In this document: in pieces, positions 10,659 to 13,207 of the stretch
Layout: the number at the start of each line of letters is the position of its first letter
How positions within the stretch are numbered: the stretch's first letter is position 1
From: Hodarchaeum sp048939265
GTDB taxonomy: Archaea; Asgardarchaeota; Heimdallarchaeia; Hodarchaeales; Hodarchaeaceae
Direction of reading: 5' to 3'
Length of the DNA: 13,207 nt
NCBI GenBank assembly: GCA_048939265.1
Contig: JBHLPQ010000105.1
Span: 1 to 13,207, forward strand
Made by a program: the position numbers and the translations under genes
Notes under the pieces: model-generated
The model's database searches: none
Told to the model about the DNA's origin: nothing
Seen by the model: the letters and a program-made list of their open reading frames with translations, nothing else

Positions 10659-11912
10659 TTACCAAGAAGCGTGAGCGACTCGGTGCCAATTGTTTGTCCC
10701 AACAGAGATATATAAATAATTTGCATCCCAGCATATTTCGCCAATGCTCCCTGACGCACCAGCCGATGCAATTGTTTCATATCCCCTAACCCTAATCCTA
10801 GAAGCGTTTATGTCTAACTCTCTTGATGGAAATGGATCAGAGCCAGATTGTTGACCGACTGCTATTTTGCCGAAAAATCCTAAGCCGAAACCATCACGTG
10901 CGGTAAACCTATTATCTATCGCTGGCATTATTGGAGATTTCGCAGATACCATGAGCCCAGTGTGCCAATCTGCTCCATGATCATATGCTGCATAATAACA
11001 CCAAATATCGCCATTGGTGCAATCAAAAGAATCCCTGTTTATGTCGTCCGTAAGGATAAAAGGCGTATCCATATCGGTAGAATTAAGCCTGTTTCTGGAT
11101 GTTCTACGAATTGACCCTAGGTACACTCTTTCTGATTCATAAAACGTAGGGTTTGCAGACCGATACATTTCAAATTCTACATAGTCTGTTTGGTGTGTGT
11201 ATGCCGGCACTATCAAGTAATACCAATCACTAAGCTTAAATATTCCGGGACAAAAACGCCCTGCGTTAGACGATGCTGCTTCAAATATGGGGTTGTTTTC
11301 GTCCTTTGTCCAGTTAATTAAATCAGTTGAAGTTGCTAGCCCAATTTTTCTAGGTGAGCTAGTTATTGTGTTGTACCACATATAATAAGTGCTGCCGACT
11401 TTGATAACAGTACCTATCTCAGCATTATTTTGGTCCCATTCGCCGGAGTCACCTTCTAGAACCGGATCACCGCTGTTTTGTCTAGTCCAATTTACGCCGT
11501 CACTACTGGTTGCCAATCCTATCGCTACATGTGAGTCAGCATTTTTCTGACCAGCATAAATCATATACCAAGTACTACCCTCTATCCAAACAATAGGAAG
11601 CCAGACCTGTTTATCGTCAAACTTACCCCCAGAACCAACGTCTAAAACAGGGTTATTTGCTGCGTCTTTTGTCCATGTCTTGCCATCAGAACTTGTCGCG
11701 TGTCCAATTTTTGCATTTGCGCCACCTGTTGGATTGTATGAATAAAACATGTGGTAAGTAGAACCTGACTTAACAACGCTTCCCCAGCATGTTTTTGTCT
11801 CGGAACCTGATGGAGTAAGAACAGGTGTTTCATAACCTGTAGCTATAGAGGAATAAGGGATAAATTGACCATAAGTATCCTGTTGTGCGGCGGCTGGATT
11901 ACTTAAACCCAT
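10659..11912 (-). CDS. Tail fibre with five-bladed beta-propeller (glycosidase-like)
   Basis: The protein has 417 residues. Residues about 20-320 contain repeated blades with the pattern SSDGKTWTKD, SSDGVNWTRQ and STDLINWTKD, interleaved with strands ending YHMFYSY, WYMIYAG, YYMWYNT and YYLIVPA. This is typical of GH43/GH32-like five-bladed propellers, which bind or cut sugars. The last 100 residues (SRELDINASRIRVRG, then GEICWDANYLYISVGTNNWHRV) resemble C-terminal domains of phage fibres. The likely role is host-surface glycan recognition or degradation at the tail tip. The ATG is two bases after the upstream stop, and its GGAGGG lies in the upstream gene. I cannot place catalytic acids with confidence. 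Confidence 0.8.
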   Translation of the reverse strand: MGLSNPAAAQQDTYGQFIPYSSIATGYETPVLTPSGSETKTCWGSVVKSGSTYHMFYSYNPTGGANAKIGHATSSDGKTWTKDAANNPVLDVGSGGKFDDKQVWLPIVWIEGSTWYMIYAGQKNADSHVAIGLATSSDGVNWTRQNSGDPVLEGDSGEWDQNNAEIGTVIKVGSTYYMWYNTITSSPRKIGLATSTDLINWTKDENNPIFEAASSNAGRFCPGIFKLSDWYYLIVPAYTHQTDYVEFEMYRSANPTFYESERVYLGSIRRTSRNRLNSTDMDTPFILTDDINRDSFDCTNGDIWCYYAAYDHGADWHTGLMVSAKSPIMPAIDNRFTARDGFGLGFFGKIAVGQQSGSDPFPSRELDINASRIRVRGYETIASAGASGSIGEICWDANYLYISVGTNNWHRVAHASW

Positions 11913-11914
11913 AA

Positions 11915-12352
11915 TTAACCCTCCTTTGCCACAAATTTACTGCCAGTTGTGGCACCAATAACAGTAATTATTTCTGTACTTACAAAAGCGTCTTCCATCA
12001 CAAAAGAGCCACCAGAAGCTACCTTAATCGAGTCATCATCAACCGTCGCAGCATCTGTAAAATTAATATACAAATCCTCGCTTGAGAGGTTCTGGAAGAA
12101 AAAGTAATTGCGACTTGTGTTTGCTGCAGCCAGTGTTTGTGAGCTACCGCCTGATGTGATAGTTCCGCTTCTATCTGTTAATGTGCCTCTCCTTGGTGTA
12201 ATAGGCACCGGATTCGTCGCACTAGCCGCTGTTGCGCCGTCGGCACCTGTAACTTGCACCGAACCGTCACTACCCGTTAGTAATGGTCCTTCTTCTGTAT
12301 CTGCTCTTGTGTCTGGAGAAGAGTCATATCTTCCTACTGTGCTTTCACTCAT
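11915..12352 (-). CDS. Minor structural (tail/baseplate) protein
   Basis: The protein has 145 residues. The first 55 are low-complexity, rich in Gly, Asp, Thr and Pro (TGSDGSVQVTGADGATA). Residues about 60-145 form a beta-rich domain (GGSSQTLAAANTSRNYFFFQNLSSEDLYINF, then KVASGGSFVMED and TVIGATTGSKF in the same pattern) resembling small phage decoration or tail-tip beta-sandwich proteins. Its ATG overlaps the upstream stop by four bases (ATGA), and the fibre gene follows after two bases, so these genes are made together. The precise position in the virion cannot be told from the sequence. Confidence 0.65.
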   Translation of the reverse strand: MSESTVGRYDSSPDTRADTEEGPLLTGSDGSVQVTGADGATAASATNPVPITPRRGTLTDRSGTITSGGSSQTLAAANTSRNYFFFQNLSSEDLYINFTDAATVDDDSIKVASGGSFVMEDAFVSTEIITVIGATTGSKFVAKEG

Positions 12353-12603
12353 TTATAAGCACCTTCTTTCTTATCTTTACGGGCACATGCCATAAGTTCT
12401 ATTTTTGTGTCCCATCGCTTGCCGCAATGCTTACACGTAAACTTTTTAGTTTGTTTATCTTCAACTACTTTTAATGGAGGTTGTTCTGACTTTCGCTCTA
12501 ATTCAACTCCTTGCTTTTCCGCTATCTTTTTTAAAACTTGCAGGATGTCATAGAGCAAGAAGTCTATTCCTTCTGCAAGCTGGTACTCAGTTTTAGGTCG
12601 CAT
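12349..12603 (-). CDS. Small Cys-rich (zinc-binding) phage protein
   Basis: This is an 84-residue protein with a helical N-terminus (residues 8-32, LAEGIDFLLYDILQVLKKIAEKQ). Near residues 56-73 it carries CKHCGKRWDTKIELMAC, two CxxC-spaced cysteines followed by another cysteine 13 residues on, which may bind zinc. AGGAGG stands right before the ATG. It lies between the NlpC/P60 gene and a structural gene, coupled to the latter by an ATGA overlap. It may be a tail assembly accessory protein. I do not recognise the family. Confidence 0.65.
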   Translation of the reverse strand: MRPKTEYQLAEGIDFLLYDILQVLKKIAEKQGVELERKSEQPPLKVVEDKQTKKFTCKHCGKRWDTKIELMACARKDKKEGAYK

Positions 12604-12611
12604 ATAGCCTC

Positions 12612-13207
12612 CTATGAAAGAACTCTTTTTATGGCTGCTAAATCGTTTCTATCTGCAAGGCTAGACGTTTTTACAACATCACCTTTTTTTGGCGCATGAA
12701 CATACATGCCATTACCTGCGTAAACTCCCACATGGTGGATACCTTTCTTGCCCGTGCCAAAGAATAATAAATCTCCCGGTATTGCTTGAGCTAATGAAAC
12801 AGGAGTGCCGACTTTGCTTTGCTCTTTGCTCGTTCTCGGAAGATTTATGCCGAATTGTTTAAATACGTTTTGTGTAAGCCCTGAACAATCTAAGCCTTTG
12901 CCCGGAGTGTTGCCACCCCACTGATATGGTGTGCCTTGATACGATTTAGCCTTTGCAACAACACTTGAGCCTGTATTACTTATGTTATTCATCATCGGTT
13001 GAAGCTGTGACAACTTACTTTGCAGATCAGTAATTTGCCCGCTTGATATTTTATTTCCTGTCAAGCTTTCGAGAAGCGGCACATAACTACTTATATTAGG
13101 CATTGTCGGAGCTTGTCTGGCTGGAACATTCATCTTAGGCATTTGAGGAATATTAGCAGCTGGTAATGTCTGTTTGATTTGCCTTAGTCTCTGTATAAAA
13201 TCCTGCA
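12612..13207 (-). CDS. NlpC/P60-type tail peptidase (C-terminal part, cut by window edge)
   Basis: The frame is open to the right edge, so the in-frame ATG at 13142 is probably not the true start. An ATG spanning the edge is possible, because the last two bases read TG just before CAG. The visible 197 residues begin with a helical linker and end in an NlpC/P60 domain of about 115 residues: AKSYQGTPYQWGGN, LDCSGLTQ with the catalytic Cys, PGDLLFFG, IHHVGVYAGNG with the catalytic His, and YVHAP. The family cuts peptide bonds of peptidoglycan stems. Upstream of tail genes it is likely the tail-associated wall hydrolase that opens the cell wall during DNA entry. Confidence 0.88.
   Translation of the reverse strand, partial: QDFIQRLRQIKQTLPAANIPQMPKMNVPARQAPTMPNISSYVPLLESLTGNKISSGQITDLQSKLSQLQPMMNNISNTGSSVVAKAKSYQGTPYQWGGNTPGKGLDCSGLTQNVFKQFGINLPRTSKEQSKVGTPVSLAQAIPGDLLFFGTGKKGIHHVGVYAGNGMYVHAPKKGDVVKTSSLADRNDLAAIKRVLS

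Noticed and set aside
1..13207. CRISPR array or insertion sequence
   Set aside because: I found no regularly spaced direct repeats of 24-40 bases and no transposase-like frame or terminal inverted repeats.

Overview
The window looks like part of a temperate, tailed (siphovirus-like) phage or prophage of a Gram-positive bacterium of moderate to low GC. The grounds are strong AGGAGG-type ribosome binding sites with some TTG/GTG starts, consensus -35/-10 promoters, a holin/amidase lysis cassette, a tail-fibre/NlpC-P60 module and a cluster of small HTH regulators. No structural gene identifies a species, so the host call is an inference.

Layout, left to right. 1-403 holds no convincing gene but has many nested and long-range inverted repeats, so it may be a large structured RNA. 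404-3559 is a regulatory (lysogeny-like) region. A leftward operon (1559 to 404) diverges from a rightward HTH repressor (1682-2125). A compact multi-hairpin RNA-like element (2402-2529), another rightward HTH gene (2568-2966), a bidirectional terminator and a leftward HTH pair (3559 to 3039) follow. The 1682 and 3559 repressor genes lack Shine-Dalgarno sites and have promoters placed for leaderless or nearly leaderless mRNA. 3720-4268 is a secreted CAP-domain protein, probably a lysogenic-conversion cargo gene, followed by a small zinc-ribbon gene.

The centre (4715-8476) is the most unusual part. It holds a complete RtcB RNA ligase. Upstream of it on the same strand are tRNA-Pro(UGG) and a strong promoter whose leader contains a terminator that competes with an alternative 12-bp pairing. 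Rightward come two small membrane proteins, a 94-aa protein and, from a consensus promoter, a 244-aa protein that I recognise as a DUF7873-like family. Directly after that gene lies a circularly permuted tRNA gene: the 3' half (anticodon stem, T arm, acceptor strand) comes first, then 11 nt, then the 5' half (acceptor, D arm, anticodon stem and loop). Both halves fit one tRNA with perfect acceptor, D, anticodon and T stems and a UUU (Lys) anticodon loop. A permuted tRNA split in its anticodon loop would need an RNA ligase to become a normal tRNA, and RtcB is such a ligase. I propose that RtcB, the 244-aa protein and the permuted tRNA form one RNA-repair or RNA-circularisation system.

8477-13207 contains a small ribbon-helix-helix protein, then the leftward late module. 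Reading from the right this is an NlpC/P60 tail peptidase (cut by the window edge), a Cys-rich small protein, a small structural protein, a beta-propeller tail fibre, a small membrane protein, an acyltransferase remnant, terminators, an XhlA-like membrane protein, an N-acetylmuramoyl-L-alanine amidase and a holin.
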